From assembly GCF_964275005.1 (NCBI RefSeq), contig NC_092693.1, positions 29,524,173 to 29,588,172 of the forward strand: DNA of 64,000 bases. Reading direction: 5' to 3'. Made by a program: the position numbers and the translations under genes. Under the pieces are notes generated by a model. The model was not told the origin of the DNA. It saw nothing but the letters and a program-made list of their open reading frames with translations, and searched no databases. Below, piece after piece: positions 10,701 to 20,284 of the stretch. The DNA comes from Diadema setosum (Eukaryota; Echinodermata; Echinoidea; Diadematoida; Diadematidae). How positions within the stretch are numbered: the first letter of the stretch is position 1; every line of letters starts with the position of its first letter.

Positions 10701-12999
10701 CATATTGTATGACCAAACTGTGCCAATTTCAGGGCAGTGTGTCGCTAGCCATGTCTAGCAATCGGCAAGCTTACTAGTATTTGCACTCGATGCCAGCACC
10801 AGTGGCTTTTTGAGGTTGTGAGCCTACAAAAAATTACCGTGGACTCTTACCAAGATGTTAGGTATGTGTCTGAGATCCTTGAAAGTCATGACGCTGAAGT
10901 ATCGGGTTCCGTGATGATCGAACTTCCAAGGCCGGTCTATGGTGACCTTCACCCAGTATCGGACCCACCCATACGTCCCCTCCAGCGGCGGTGGAAGCCT
11001 CTCGTCCGGTAGTCGAAAGGAAAACGGGAAGCGATGATCGCCAGGGGGCAGCACAATTCTATCAGCTGCGTTGTTGTTTTTCCCTAGATGATAATGATAA
11101 TGAAAATGAAGATGATGGTATTGATAGTAGCCTAGTAATGATGATAATCATAGGAATAATGATAATGAGAATAATAATAATTATTTTGATAATAAATAGT
11201 GTAATTATAGTGCCATCAGTATTACAATTACACTAATATCAACAATCTTTACAATAAGAAAAGGAGGATGATTTACTAGGGTGATTATAACAAAATGCAC
11301 AATAATGATGACAATAACGATAATAATTAAAGTTGAAAGCAAAAACAAGATATCATCAAGCATGGGGGTGAAGTTTGAGATCAAGTTTTCTTCAGTTTGT
11401 CTCCCCTCTGAACAAATGAAATTTGCAAGATCGCAAAAGAAGTTTTCACTCTAATGGATAGATGTATAAAATGAATACGCAGATAAATAGGATTGTTTTT
11501 TTTTTTCAACCATGGAAGTCACTTTAAGTCATCAATGGTGCGGCACAATGAAAAGGTATTTGTCAAGTTTTAGTTCTCTGTAAAGAGAGACACACTTGAT
11601 AAAGCAGATGGGGGGGGGGGGGAGATAAGGGAGGGGAGGGGGAGTTCAAACTTAAAACGAATCCAGAGTCATGTTTCCTTTATACTTTGGAATGTCATCA
11701 AAGACTCATGCTGTTGAAATTACATAAATCATATTCTGAATGAATCAGAAATTACTGCCTGATGTCTCTGAAACTCGATAAAGGGCCTATCTCACTGGCG
11801 CATACAGAGGTCGCAGCTAGCGACTGCTGATGAGACACGGCTACTCGTGAGCTCACACCAAGGTGACTCCAGGGAGAGGTCCGAGAAGTCTCCACACTCT
11901 TTAAGGTGAGAACTTATTCTGCTGGAAGTAGTAGAGACGTCGCCGCGACGTCCCCGGCGAATTCTCCTCATAAGACGTCTTCTCAGTAACGAAAAAGTCC
12001 CCGCACGTCTGCACAAGGTCGCTGGTAAGACGTCGTAGATCTCCACAAGGTTGAGGAGACGTCGCGTCATGACTCCGCGTCATGGTCGCAACTGATGGAA
12101 ACATCACGGAGACAACTTTGAGACCACACGGAGACTTGAAAAATTCTCTGAAAAAAAAAATCAAACTTGTTCCATTCTCTCGCGATTCCCTGGAGACCCG
12201 GCTAGTCTCCAGGAGACGTCGTGGAGACGTCCCAGAGACTACTCTCGCCACTAGGTTGCCACCTATGTGGTCTCCATGCTAATGAGATATACCCATATAA
12301 ACGTACCGGCGCCTCGTAGTGTCATATCCAGATCAAAGAAATCCACTCGCCACCGGTAGTGCACTGTACGCCTCCTGTCCCCGCTGCCCCGTTGTTCCGA
12401 CCAGTGGGTATATGCCCTGCCGCAGCATTCAATTTGAATGCCTGTTCGAATAAAGGAATGGCCAAACGTAAGAATTAGTGGATAAATAGTCAATGCTCAT
12501 AACTGTTTTGATGACATGATTTCCAATTTCCCTGTGTTAATCTGTCGATGAGGAACTATAGTCTGTTTGTACATGGAGTCTGCATGTCTCTCCCTGAGAG
12601 TGTCAAAGAGGAGATAGCTGACTGAATGTTGTTCAGTGCGCTGTAAATTGTCCGACTATTAATTAAATCGGAAAACTGCCACACAGGATTGCCCCTTTGA
12701 TTTCACACACACACACACACACACATACAAACACGCACGGGCACATATGTAATCATTTCAAAATAAAGTCCCTTCCCGAAGATCCGAAAATCCTGATAAA
12801 AGATTGCTGAAAGATCGAAATCTCTCACAGATCAGGAAACATCCTTTAACAATCTTCTTTGCGTGACTGTCACTTGTGAGTGGAACATAATGATACGACT
12901 CACTCATTATTTGCCTGTGTTTTCATTATCAATGTTTTTATTATTATTTTTCGTCTTTCCGACAAAGGCTCTCTCTCTCATTTCGTCACTACGAAGGGT

Positions 13000-13036
<37 letters not shown>

Positions 13037-16000
13037 ATGAACAAACGTGGACAAAGAAACATGGATGCACAAAATAAGGTGCTAAAAATGAAAGATTTGT
13101 TATTGTTTAATTTGGGGCAATTTATGTATGTACAGCAACAACTCACTTCCGTCCGTTTTCAATATATTTGATATGTTTCTAAGAAATCAGTCATTCCATT
13201 TTTCCATGAGTATCCCACTCGACGTTCCAATGAATTTCGTTTACCCCTTTTACGAACAATTTTTGCTAAGAACACACTTATTTATACTGGCCCAACTTAT
13301 TGGAATTTTGTGAATAATGATATAAAAAATGCCACTCTATTACATTCATTTAAAAGGAGATGAAAGTCCTTTCTATTGCAATTTTATTATCCCACTGGCT
13401 TATTATATTAGCCCGTTGGCTTATTGTAATTCCTTTTCGAAAAACTTCGATTACAAATAACAAACTGTCTCGTATTTTCTCGTGCTTGTCCTGAGACACT
13501 TACAGAGTAGATTTGATTTTATTACTTCTGCATCAATTTCTCTCTATTTCTCTAGAATTCTGTATCCTTTTCACGCATGCCATTATTTTTTTAATATAAT
13601 TCTGTCGAGGATCGCTGGATCTGTTATGCCTTTCTGTCCGTTGTATTTTCTTCCTGTAATGTTTACTCTTGTCTCATTCTGTCTTGTCTTTTAGTCTCCT
13701 TTAATTAGTTTCGTCGTCCCAGTCTCGTTTAATGTTTATTCGCGTGTGTACGTGTATCTGTTTGTAATTTGTCTTCTTAGTGGGCTTCCAGACCTTCTTT
13801 TGTTCTGGCTTTTTTCCCAGCCTTTTTCCCCCTTTTTGCATCAGTTTATTTCTTTTTTCTATTTGACATTCTGTACTGAGGGGTCCACATTCTACAAGCC
13901 TTGTCTTTTAAGTGGGTCCCTCCATTTCTCGATGATTTGCGTATTGTTATATCGTCTATATCACTTCAGTCAATTTTCATGACAACGTATTTGTAACTCC
14001 AAGGCTCTACAATTATATTTTTCTCAATTGACTTTGTTTTGATTATGCAACCTTATTCTCTGTTACCAAAGAAAGTGAAATTGTTATGTTCTTTTCGAAA
14101 AATGAAATAAAGTTTGAATTGAATTGAATAAATGGGACACTATTTCGAACTTTTACACGTTAAAGTATTAGTATAAGATCGAATATTATGATCGCTTTTG
14201 TATATTTAAGAGTAGCTTTAAAAATGAGCCAGACTGCTCTCAAATACTGTTCTTTTCTGTTTACCCAACCAATCAACAGAAAAAAAAAATCATCTGGAAT
14301 AGGCCTACTGCCCTTTAATGTGAGTAGTCAAGCCCCACTTTATCATGAGCATGATAATGATTACACGAAGTGAAAATGGTAAAAATGACGTGTGAATAGA
14401 AAGCTCATTATAGACAATAATGGTGTCATAATGGATGGTGCGGTATAAAGTATATACTCAGAATCACCATCCTATGCTATTGCATTTTACAAAATTTTGT
14501 AAACCCGGGCCCTGTTTTATGAAGAGTTGAAATTGATTATATAGTTAATTTCAACTGTAAGTCTATGGCAGCCTGTGTGGTAAGGAAATTTATAATCGAT
14601 TTTATCTTTTGATAAAACGGGGCGCCGGAACCTTTAGGAATAGCAGCAATGCTGCCCTTGAGACGTTCGATAATCGAAAATACCATGACAACGAATAGAC
14701 TACAATCAATTCGCGACAATAGGCAATTTTGAAGCGGCCTTTCTTGCAATTACCTGCACCTTTCATTGCTTCAGCTGACCAGAGATTTTCTGATGTCGCT
14801 GTCATGAAATGCTGTTTATGCTTTGTTTTGTCGTTTATGACAAGTACATCCTGGCAAGCAACAATGAAGAGAAGATGATCGTAGCCGCACAGCGTACTTG
14901 CACTGTGTAAAATAGGCCTTACGTGTTTGCAGCTTCTGTTATCACAATTATTTCAAAAGCATGCGCGGTGACAAAAATGCAGTATTCAAATATAGGGCTC
15001 ATTATAAGAAACGTGATATACAGACGTTGTATAATGACCGGCGGAACGGGGGGGGGGGGGGGGGGGGGCAGTGGGGCTCGCCCCCCCCCCGCCCACTTTT
15101 TGTGCACCAAACAAATGAATACATAAGGTGTCATCACTTTGCCCCCCACTTTTTTAAGCCGGAAGTACGTAAGTGGCACTGACAAGAAATAGAGATCTTA
15201 AAAATCTTGAAGTGTGAGCGCGGTAAGGTTATGTTTTTCCGCTGCTGAAGACCCCCCCCCCTTTTTTTTTTGTCAGCTGAAGAAACCCGGAAGTGGAAGG
15301 GAAAAGCCCCCCCCCCCCCCCCCCCACAAACACTTTTGAAAACGCTCCGCCGGGCCTGCGTTGTATTGTTTTTTTTTTAATGAGATAATAACATGCAATA
15401 ATTATGAACCGTAGTATTTGCTTGACAGCATTTTATCGCCGAATGCGGTATATGGCCTGTGATTCAACATGACATAATTTCAAAATTATATACTTGCTTG
15501 TCATTGCCATCATTGACTTCTCAAAGTGTAGGGATGAAATGAAATGAGATCGTGGAATATGATTATATATTGTACACCACTCTCTGTTCGTCCTTCGGTC
15601 CTTCTTCCCCCCTTATTCCTTCCGTGCTTGTCTTCTCCTCTTTGATTATCATTAACGTCCCTACGAGTACATGTACAATGAACATGGTCCACTATAGCTT
15701 CTATCTTGTCCTCCTCCTAGCATGATTTCATTAGGTGATGGATGGTGAATTTTTCCATGCCATGTAACTACACACACTAAGAAAAACGGGTTCAACTGTG
15801 CACCGGTAAAGGTGCTCCAAGCGTGACATTAGAGATACAAAGCTGAACCTCGACCTGACGATTGTCACTCTTTCACTCATTCTCTCTCTCTTTCGAGGTG
15901 GACTTTATTCTTTTTCTGCTCTATAATTCAGTGTTGTTGGTTTTTCTTCTGTCTTATAGTCAATGCATGCGTCTGGCACATAAGCACACGTATATTATAA

Positions 16001-16226
16001 AGCACAATCAAAAACTCGATAAGCTTATAAAAATAATGTGACCTATAGACTCCATATCTGCCAGCATACCGTCTAGGTCATTTCTAAATTCTTGTCAATA
16101 CTCACCTCTGATGTCGCCTTTTTGCTCATTGGTGACGATTCGCACCTCACCTTGGACGACTTCCCCAGGCTGGTATACATCCTTGTTGTTGACAAACAGG
16201 ATATCAAGAGCTGCAAGTTTCCCCAT
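7595..16226 (-). CDS. Arrestin domain-containing protein (alpha-arrestin, ARRDC family), seven coding exons
   Basis: Complete gene model on the minus strand: exons 16226-16106, 12441-12307, 11065-10851, 10259-10101, 9591-9397, 8384-7961 and 7785-7595. All six introns are GT-AG and all phases agree (1,1,0,0,0,1), giving 1,440 bp and 479 residues. Residues about 5-155 form the arrestin N domain (PGEVVQGEV, YTHWSE, FPFSFRLP, VRYWVKV) and about 165-305 the arrestin C domain (SGPIVLNASVDKQGYVPGE, VPFPVTIGTVP). Residues about 306-416 are Pro/Gln-rich and disordered. PPTY at about 423-426 is a PPxY motif. Proteins of this family use PPxY to recruit NEDD4-type ubiquitin ligases to membrane cargo, controlling endocytosis and sorting, and that role is inferred here. 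Only one PPxY is seen, whereas vertebrate ARRDC1-4 usually have two or more, so I cannot assign one orthologue. A damaged copy of exon 1 lies upstream at 31385-31507, and a retrotransposon in the same orientation lies 1.5 kb upstream of the start codon. Confidence 0.88.
7961..8384 (-). CDS. ARRDC-like gene, coding exon 6 (end of arrestin fold plus Pro/Gln-rich tail)
   Basis: Begins IVGDVAGTPLDLEVPFPV and TIGTVP, the last strands of the arrestin C domain. It then turns into about 100 residues rich in Pro and Gln (QGYPPSQGPPPPQGYQQPP and similar). The repetitive GGTTGCGGTGG-type DNA on the plus strand suggests slippage-driven expansion. Phase-1 donor CCAC|gtaatt. Confidence 0.84.
8385..9396. 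other. Intron 5 of the ARRDC-like gene
   Basis: About 1 kb of AT-rich intronic DNA with T-runs near 8964 and 9007. No second gene or recognisable transposon. Intron 4 (9592-10100) and intron 3 (10260-10850) are likewise featureless to me. Confidence 0.6.
9397..9591 (-). CDS. ARRDC-like gene, coding exon 5
   Basis: 65 codons of arrestin C domain: KVTWTAHH, KVVAEVKLDG, LPLLITPIAP and SCPNIDVRYVVA. Acceptor gagcag|AA, donor GCG|gtaaga. Phase 0 at both ends joins it cleanly to exons 4 and 6. Confidence 0.87.
10101..10259 (-). CDS. ARRDC-like gene, coding exon 4
   Basis: 53 codons. A five-cysteine run (KTVCCCCCESGPI) at the hinge between the two arrestin lobes corresponds to the KTLCCWFC..GPI segment of vertebrate ARRDCs. 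It is followed by QGYVPGERLVFSARLNNNS. Acceptor gatgcag|AA, donor CAG|gtcagt. Confidence 0.87.
10851..11065 (-). CDS. ARRDC-like gene, coding exon 3
   Basis: 71 complete codons after a split codon encode the second half of the arrestin N domain: LPPGDHRFPFSFRLP, then GWVRYWVKVTIDRPW and TFKDLRHIPNIL. The order and spacing match alpha-arrestins. Acceptor aacgcag|CT, donor TTG|gtaaga. Confidence 0.87.
11066..11780. repeat. Simple-repeat part of ARRDC intron 2
   Basis: Degenerate GAT/AAT-rich trinucleotide-like sequence at about 11090-11330, and a G12 run with GGGGA repeats at about 11610-11645. No coding potential. Confidence 0.6.
11781..12294. mobile_element. CpG-rich MITE with GAGACGTC repeats, copy 1 (ARRDC intron 2)
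   Basis: The ends are inverted: AAGGGCCTATCTCACTGGCG at the left, and the reverse complement of the right end reads ATATGGGTATATCTCATTAGC. The inside is packed with short palindromic motifs such as GGAGACGTCGTGGAGACGTC on both strands. A related element lies at 62792-63295. It has no ORF of its own. Its right edge is 12 bp from the donor of exon 2. Confidence 0.7.
12307..12441 (-). CDS. ARRDC-like gene, coding exon 2
   Basis: The acceptor ...gaacag|GC keeps phase with exon 1 and supplies the strand GIQIECCGRAYTHWSE, corresponding to the IRVKSL..ARGHAKV.WTE region of vertebrate ARRDCs. A nearer acceptor (cggcag|GG, exon start 12416) would break the phase and drop this strand, so it was rejected. 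The donor is GCCG|gtacgt, and a MITE begins 12 bp downstream of it. Confidence 0.85.
12704..13033. repeat. Two (CA)n microsatellites in ARRDC intron 1
   Basis: (CA)n tracts at about 12704-12724 and 13001-13033, with unique-looking sequence between them. Confidence 0.85.
13150..14131 (+). mobile_element. 5'-truncated LINE: reverse-transcriptase C terminus and 3' UTR
   Basis: A plus-strand frame at about 13164-13363 encodes the typical C-terminal end of a CR1/L2-type LINE protein: TRRSNEFRLPLLRT, then NTLIYTGPTYWNF, then NNDIKNATLLHSFKRR and a stop. About 740 bp of T-rich 3' UTR follows, ending with AATAAAGTTTGAATTGAATT, the short tandem tail typical of such elements. It is antisense to the arrestin gene and within intron 1. 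The rest of the element is missing. Confidence 0.72.
14504..14628. mobile_element. Short foldback element
   Basis: Inverted ends of about 36 bp at roughly 75 percent identity: CCCGGGCCCTGTTTTATGAA at the left, and the reverse complement of the right end reads CCGGCGCCCCGTTTTATCAA. Total length is 125 bp. Non-coding. Confidence 0.6.
15033..15358. repeat. Foldback region with very long G and C homopolymers
   Basis: Flanked by CCGGCGGAACG at the left and its near inverted complement CGCTCCGCCGG at the right. Inside are G20, C10, C10T10 and C19-type runs. It is probably a decayed inverted-repeat transposon in which slippage has expanded the homopolymers. Confidence 0.5.
16106..16226 (-). CDS. 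ARRDC-like gene, coding exon 1
   Basis: Starts at the ATG at 16226-16224 and encodes MGKLAALDILFVNNKDVYQP and on through the first arrestin beta strands (PGEVVQGEV, EQKGDIR). It ends with a phase-1 donor, AGAG|gtgagt. The alternative copy at 31385-31507 keeps the same donor and phase. Confidence 0.88.
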
Positions 16227-16957
16227 TTTGTTCTATACCCTACTTTTACAAAGACTTAAAGAGAGAACCAAACGGGCGAAGAAAACACTTTGCTATGAAT
16301 GTAATTATTTGATCCTGATGAAAGGCTGTTGATTCGCATGCCGACAATACTCAATAGTTTCAACGTTCCCGTAGTGCTCACCGTATCGTGTTTGCAGTGT
16401 ATCGCGTTGCCAACGCGCTGTGGATGTAACCAGTCACTCTATCGCATATGAAAACGCCATAAGAGGAGTATGTTAAGACGAATAGCCGTATCTCTTTATA
16501 CCCATATTTTCTCTTGAGGTGTGATAAGTACTGCGAATCGATCGACAGTCTTTCTTATTACGGAGCTCTGTTCACAGAACAGACTGACCGATGGGCCATA
16601 AAGGTCTATACAGTGCAATGATGACATTCGCCCGGGCGTGAAAATGTGTGCTAGGGTTAGGTGGTTCGTTGCAAACAAGAAGCATCCTTTCAATAGTGTA
16701 GACGCATACTCGATCAGACACATTCTCTCTCGTTGTACAGGTGTGTACACGCTCCAGGCACTATTTATCCCAGGATACCGTGCAGACAATAAAAAGCGTC
16801 CTGCATTGCTACGCAACACGATCGCGGATTGGACATACAGGCCGTGCAACCACTAATAATACAGTATACTCCGCATCGCTCGCATCACTGGTGTGCATGT
16901 ATATGCAGTACTATTTATGTTCATAGTAACGAAAGTCATATTTTTGTCGTACTAGTA
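16227..16957. other. Upstream region of the ARRDC-like gene (5' UTR/promoter candidate)
   Basis: Immediately upstream of the minus-strand ATG. About 130 bp (to about 16355) is recognisably similar to the region upstream of the duplicate exon at 31508-31660, so the duplication included 5' UTR or promoter DNA. I cannot place a TATA box or transcription start with confidence. Confidence 0.4.
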
Positions 16958-17155
16958 TAGTAATACATGTGGATTGCGTGAATGCAACAGTATTAGTATA
17001 GAACGCATCAGTGAAAGTGAAAATCAGACAATCTTTTCAGAAATTATGGACTCTTAGAGTTCTGGTGCTCCCATCGCTGGATAGATAGACTAAACTACAG
17101 ATCGTGACTTATTACCATGAAGGACGATATAAATATAGATAAATGAATAAATAAT

Positions 17156-17203
<48 letters not shown>

Positions 17204-17392
17204 AGAGAAGAGAGAGAGAGAAAGAGAGAAAGCATAATCCACAAAATGTTGTTTTCTAAAAAAAAAAAAACACCACACACTTAAAACCTGTACATTCCCT
17301 CCAGTTGATACTGACATATGGTAAGGGTCATATTCTCCCTGGTTTCTGAATGAAGCAAGTCAAATGCTCTTTCACTGTGCTAGATAGAAAGC

Positions 17393-17433
<41 letters not shown>
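16958..17433. mobile_element. Left part of a MITE interrupted by the retrotransposon
   Basis: Aligns with the first two thirds of the 570-bp MITE at 58207-58776: matching GTGGATT, CATCAGTGAAAGT, AAAATCAGACAATC, ATCGCTGGAT, ACAAAATGTT, CAAGTCAAATGCTCTTT. It ends in a (TA)n tract. The missing right part is found at 28555-28726 beyond the LTR element. Internal (TA)n and (GA)n tracts (17155-17232) have expanded within it. Confidence 0.65.
17155..17232. repeat. Compound (TA)n/(GA)n microsatellite
   Basis: About 18 bp of alternating TA followed by about 58 bp of GA repeats with a few interruptions. Confidence 0.9.
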
Positions 17434-17440
<7 letters not shown>

Positions 17441-17478
17441 CATGGGGGGTCTTTGAAAATGTTTTCCATAAGCGACTA

Positions 17479-17520
<42 letters not shown>
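17396..17520. repeat. Two (TA)n tracts flanking a duplicated 28-bp segment
   Basis: TA tracts at 17396-17433 and 17479-17520 enclose TCTTTGAAAATGTTTTCCAT and the rest of a segment ending AAGCGAC. The same segment occurs at 28554-28583 on the other side of the retrotransposon. Confidence 0.75.
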
Positions 17521-17523
<3 letters not shown>

Positions 17524-17647
17524 ATAAAGTCACAACAGAGGAATGCAGGGAATGCATTAATAGCCAATCTTGATTTAATGAAGAATCATTAAATCAAGAT
17601 TGGCTATTAATGCATTCCCTGCATTCCTCTGTTGTGACTTTATTATT
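17520..17647. repeat. Perfect palindrome: 62-bp arms, 4-nt loop
   Basis: 17520-17581 is the exact reverse complement of 17586-17647, with only AGAA between them. The arm contains GAGGAATGCAGGGAATGCAT. No mismatch was found over 62 bp, so the duplication is either very recent or an artefact. It lies between a (TA)n tract and the edge of the LTR element at 17696. Confidence 0.95.
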
Positions 17648-17751
17648 GCTATTTCTAGTACTGCCAATACGCGGAACAACTACAATGTATATATATGTTA
17701 CCCGGGTCTCGGGTAACTGGGTTGAATTTACACTCCAATATCACTCTTGAT

Positions 17752-17809
17752 CTGTATGCAGAGAAAGATAACACACGTCCAGTCAAGATGGATGCAGGGA
17801 TGAAAGTGT
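17752..17809 (-). repeat. 58-bp direct repeat within LTR, distal copy
   Basis: Identical to 19334-19391 in the same LTR and to 26668-26725 and 28279-28336 in the other LTR. In this copy, in element orientation, it reads on into ATCAAGAGTG without a splice-donor sequence. Confidence 0.9.
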
Positions 17810-19333
17810 TTCTCTTTATTCTTGTATAAATCATACCGAGTTTCAATAATGATCATATAAATCGCAATCAAAATAATTATCAATACTTCTTTTCATCAAC
17901 ACAACGTGAATGACACATGCAAATTGTTGATATGAATACCTAATTCTTCTTCAGTGTAACTGATAATTTACCTTGCTCAATATTATGATGCTTGATTTAT
18001 ACCTCAAAGAGTCTCTAAAATCAAAGGTTAATTATGACACTAACTCGTAACAATAAATCTTAATATTCCTTTGTAGTAAGCATAATTAACTGTAAAATTC
18101 TCCTTTAACAAAACAACCTTATGGCTTAACATTAACCAGTCATTTAAAATACAATTGATTTAATCAAATAAACGCAACTACATGTCATTTGATTAATCTC
18201 TGTTTGTTTCCATAAACCGAAACACAAATGAGTAAATAAACCTAAACCTGGAATGCATTCACTTCTTTGGCAAGAATTGTTTTGAAAGCAAGCCGGAAAA
18301 CTAGTCATCTTAGTACACTGCAAAACAAATCTAACTTCTTTAGTTTTCCTTTGTTTCTCTAAACACCCAGGTTTTCTCTCTCTTTCCTGCTCGTTCCTAT
18401 ATTTTATTCCTCTCATATAAAACAAAACGCTTCTATAGCATCTTTTACTGACCTGCCGTCAGGCAAAAGCGAAAGTATTTCGGGAATGTTACTACAGTCG
18501 CTCTGAAGACCAAACTTTGGGGACGATCCCTGAATAATTCCTTTTTAATTTCTTTATACCAAGTGAGGGACTGGCCAAAAAGTGAGGAACTGGGGGGCTG
18601 GGAAAGTGAGTGAGACACTGACCACAACTATAAACACACCGTCCAGAGAGCTGGTGGTCAGAGCTCTGGCCGATAAGGTGCGGAGGTTGGCGTGAGTCAT
18701 CCAAACTGTGTTCACACCGGTCCTCCGTCTCTATCTCTATTCTACCTGTATCTACAAATGTACACTATTATCATCATCCGTCACTGTTTCCATTCTGCAC
18801 AATGCTATACTACTATTCCATAAGCATCATGCCAAATATCCATGTATTTACAATAAGCATACTCGTTAAGGCATTTGGGCTTTCAGTCATAATAACATAT
18901 ACCAGTCACTTAACACTCAATCCCAAGAGAGCCGTATCCATAATAAGGTCAGTGGACTCTTGCACGGCGCACCGCCTAGGAGAGTGTTTACACTGACCGT
19001 TCTACTCTTTCTCTTCCACAGGACAGCACAGCCTATGGCTTGTTCACACTTGCACAAGCAGCACTTAATCCGGAATTAAATCAGCTTAAGTTTTAATTTC
19101 AACTCTTATATCATGAAACTATTAAAATCACTACACAAATATAACAGTAACACCATTTCTATTATTCACCAACACTAGCATACCAGTCTATCTAGCTGTA
19201 AGTGACAATAGATTTGTACAAATACAATTACTACATTCAACTACAAACACTAAATGTCATAGAATCACCAGATTTACCAATAGGAAGGAATGATTTTGAA
19301 TAATTGAAAAGGGGTAAAAGCAAGGTTTCTTAC

Positions 19334-19391
19334 CTGTATGCAGAGAAAGATAACACACGTCCAGTCAAGATGGATGCAGGGATGAAAGTGT
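19334..19391 (-). repeat. 58-bp direct repeat within LTR, proximal copy ending at a splice donor
   Basis: In element orientation it ends CTCTGCATACAG followed directly by GTAAGAAACC, a near-perfect 5' splice site. The same arrangement is in the other LTR at 28279-28336. Confidence 0.85.
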
Positions 19392-19580
19392 GCTCAAAAC
19401 CACATCCATCTGAGTGATGTCATTTTTCTCTGAATTTCAAGCAGTTTGGTTAACTCCACTCCGGGCTTTAGGGGTGGATGGATCAAGTTTGTGAGGGTAT
19501 GTTCTTTCTTTTAAATCAGTGCAATTGTCCAAAACTTCTAAAAAAATGGGGGGGGGGTACTATTTTCTTGGGGTATCACA

Positions 19581-19592
19581 TCTTTCCCTCCT
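19581..19592 (-). promoter_or_regulatory. Polypurine tract of the LTR retrotransposon
   Basis: In element orientation AGGAGGGAAAGA lies immediately before the TGTGATACC start of the 3' LTR, the position required for plus-strand DNA priming. Confidence 0.8.
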
Positions 19593-20284
19593 GAAAGAAA
19601 TGTCGTCCTCGACATTTACACAATAACTAGGGTTGATGCTATCAATGCATGGATTACAAAAATGTATGTTCAGATTAAAGTCAATAAATTCCATACCATA
19701 TCATCAACTCGCATTATCTCATCTCTTAACCGTCTATTCATACAACACAGTAAACAAATAACTTCAAATGTAACATCATAATAACATATCCCGACACATG
19801 GCGCTCCTCCACATCACACTTTGCATTTCACTTTCGCAGGGTTAAACCCCTTACATATGCTTCATTGTATAGCACACTAAGAAGTAATACAGCTTCCCAG
19901 GCGCGCGTTCCTGAGAGTGTATTCTTCTGATCCTTACAGATCCACATGCGAAATATTATAGTTTTACTCTATATTCGAATACAAAAATGATATGGCGAAA
20001 AGAAATGACTCTTGGTCTGTAGAACTTCATAACTAGCGAAACAAAATAAAGTTCTCCCACTTTTACACTGCGCAGTGTTTCTTTTCTGTTCATCTCTTTT
20101 ACAATTTATCTTTGCCACATGCTTCAGGGGTACAATTTCTGAGAGAAAACTGCTTTCCACAGAGGTTTAAACCACTGGTTATCTAAATCACAACTACCTT
20201 CATTCGACGAATCATCGTCTTACTCAGCGTACCCCTCCACTATGGGGCACACATAATGTTCGGCGTATTGGTCAACTGCATGGT
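19593..20284. other. Untranslated region between pol and the 3' LTR
   Basis: About 690 bp with no envelope-like ORF. The longest minus-strand frame (63 residues near 19969-20160) has no recognisable feature. Confidence 0.6.

Larger units (their letters stand above)
17696..19580 (-). repeat. 3' LTR
   Basis: 1,885 bp, TG...CA ends (in element orientation TGTGATACCCC...GGGTAACA). AATAAA on the minus strand about 115 bp before the LTR end is the likely polyadenylation signal. It lacks about 30 bp present in the other LTR near 27364. It lies 1.5 kb upstream of the ARRDC-like start codon in the same orientation. Confidence 0.92.

Noticed and set aside
12307..12416. Shorter version of arrestin exon 2 starting at 12416
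   Set aside because: Needs a phase-2 predecessor, but exon 1 ends in phase 1. The acceptor at 12442-12444 restores both phase and the conserved strand.
18144..18704. LTR open frames (repeated at 27060-27648)
   Set aside because: Present identically in both LTRs, overlapping in several frames, with no domain; non-coding LTR sequence.
19593..20284. Envelope gene that would make the LTR element an errantivirus-like retrovirus
   Set aside because: No ORF of adequate length, signal peptide or transmembrane segment in the interval.
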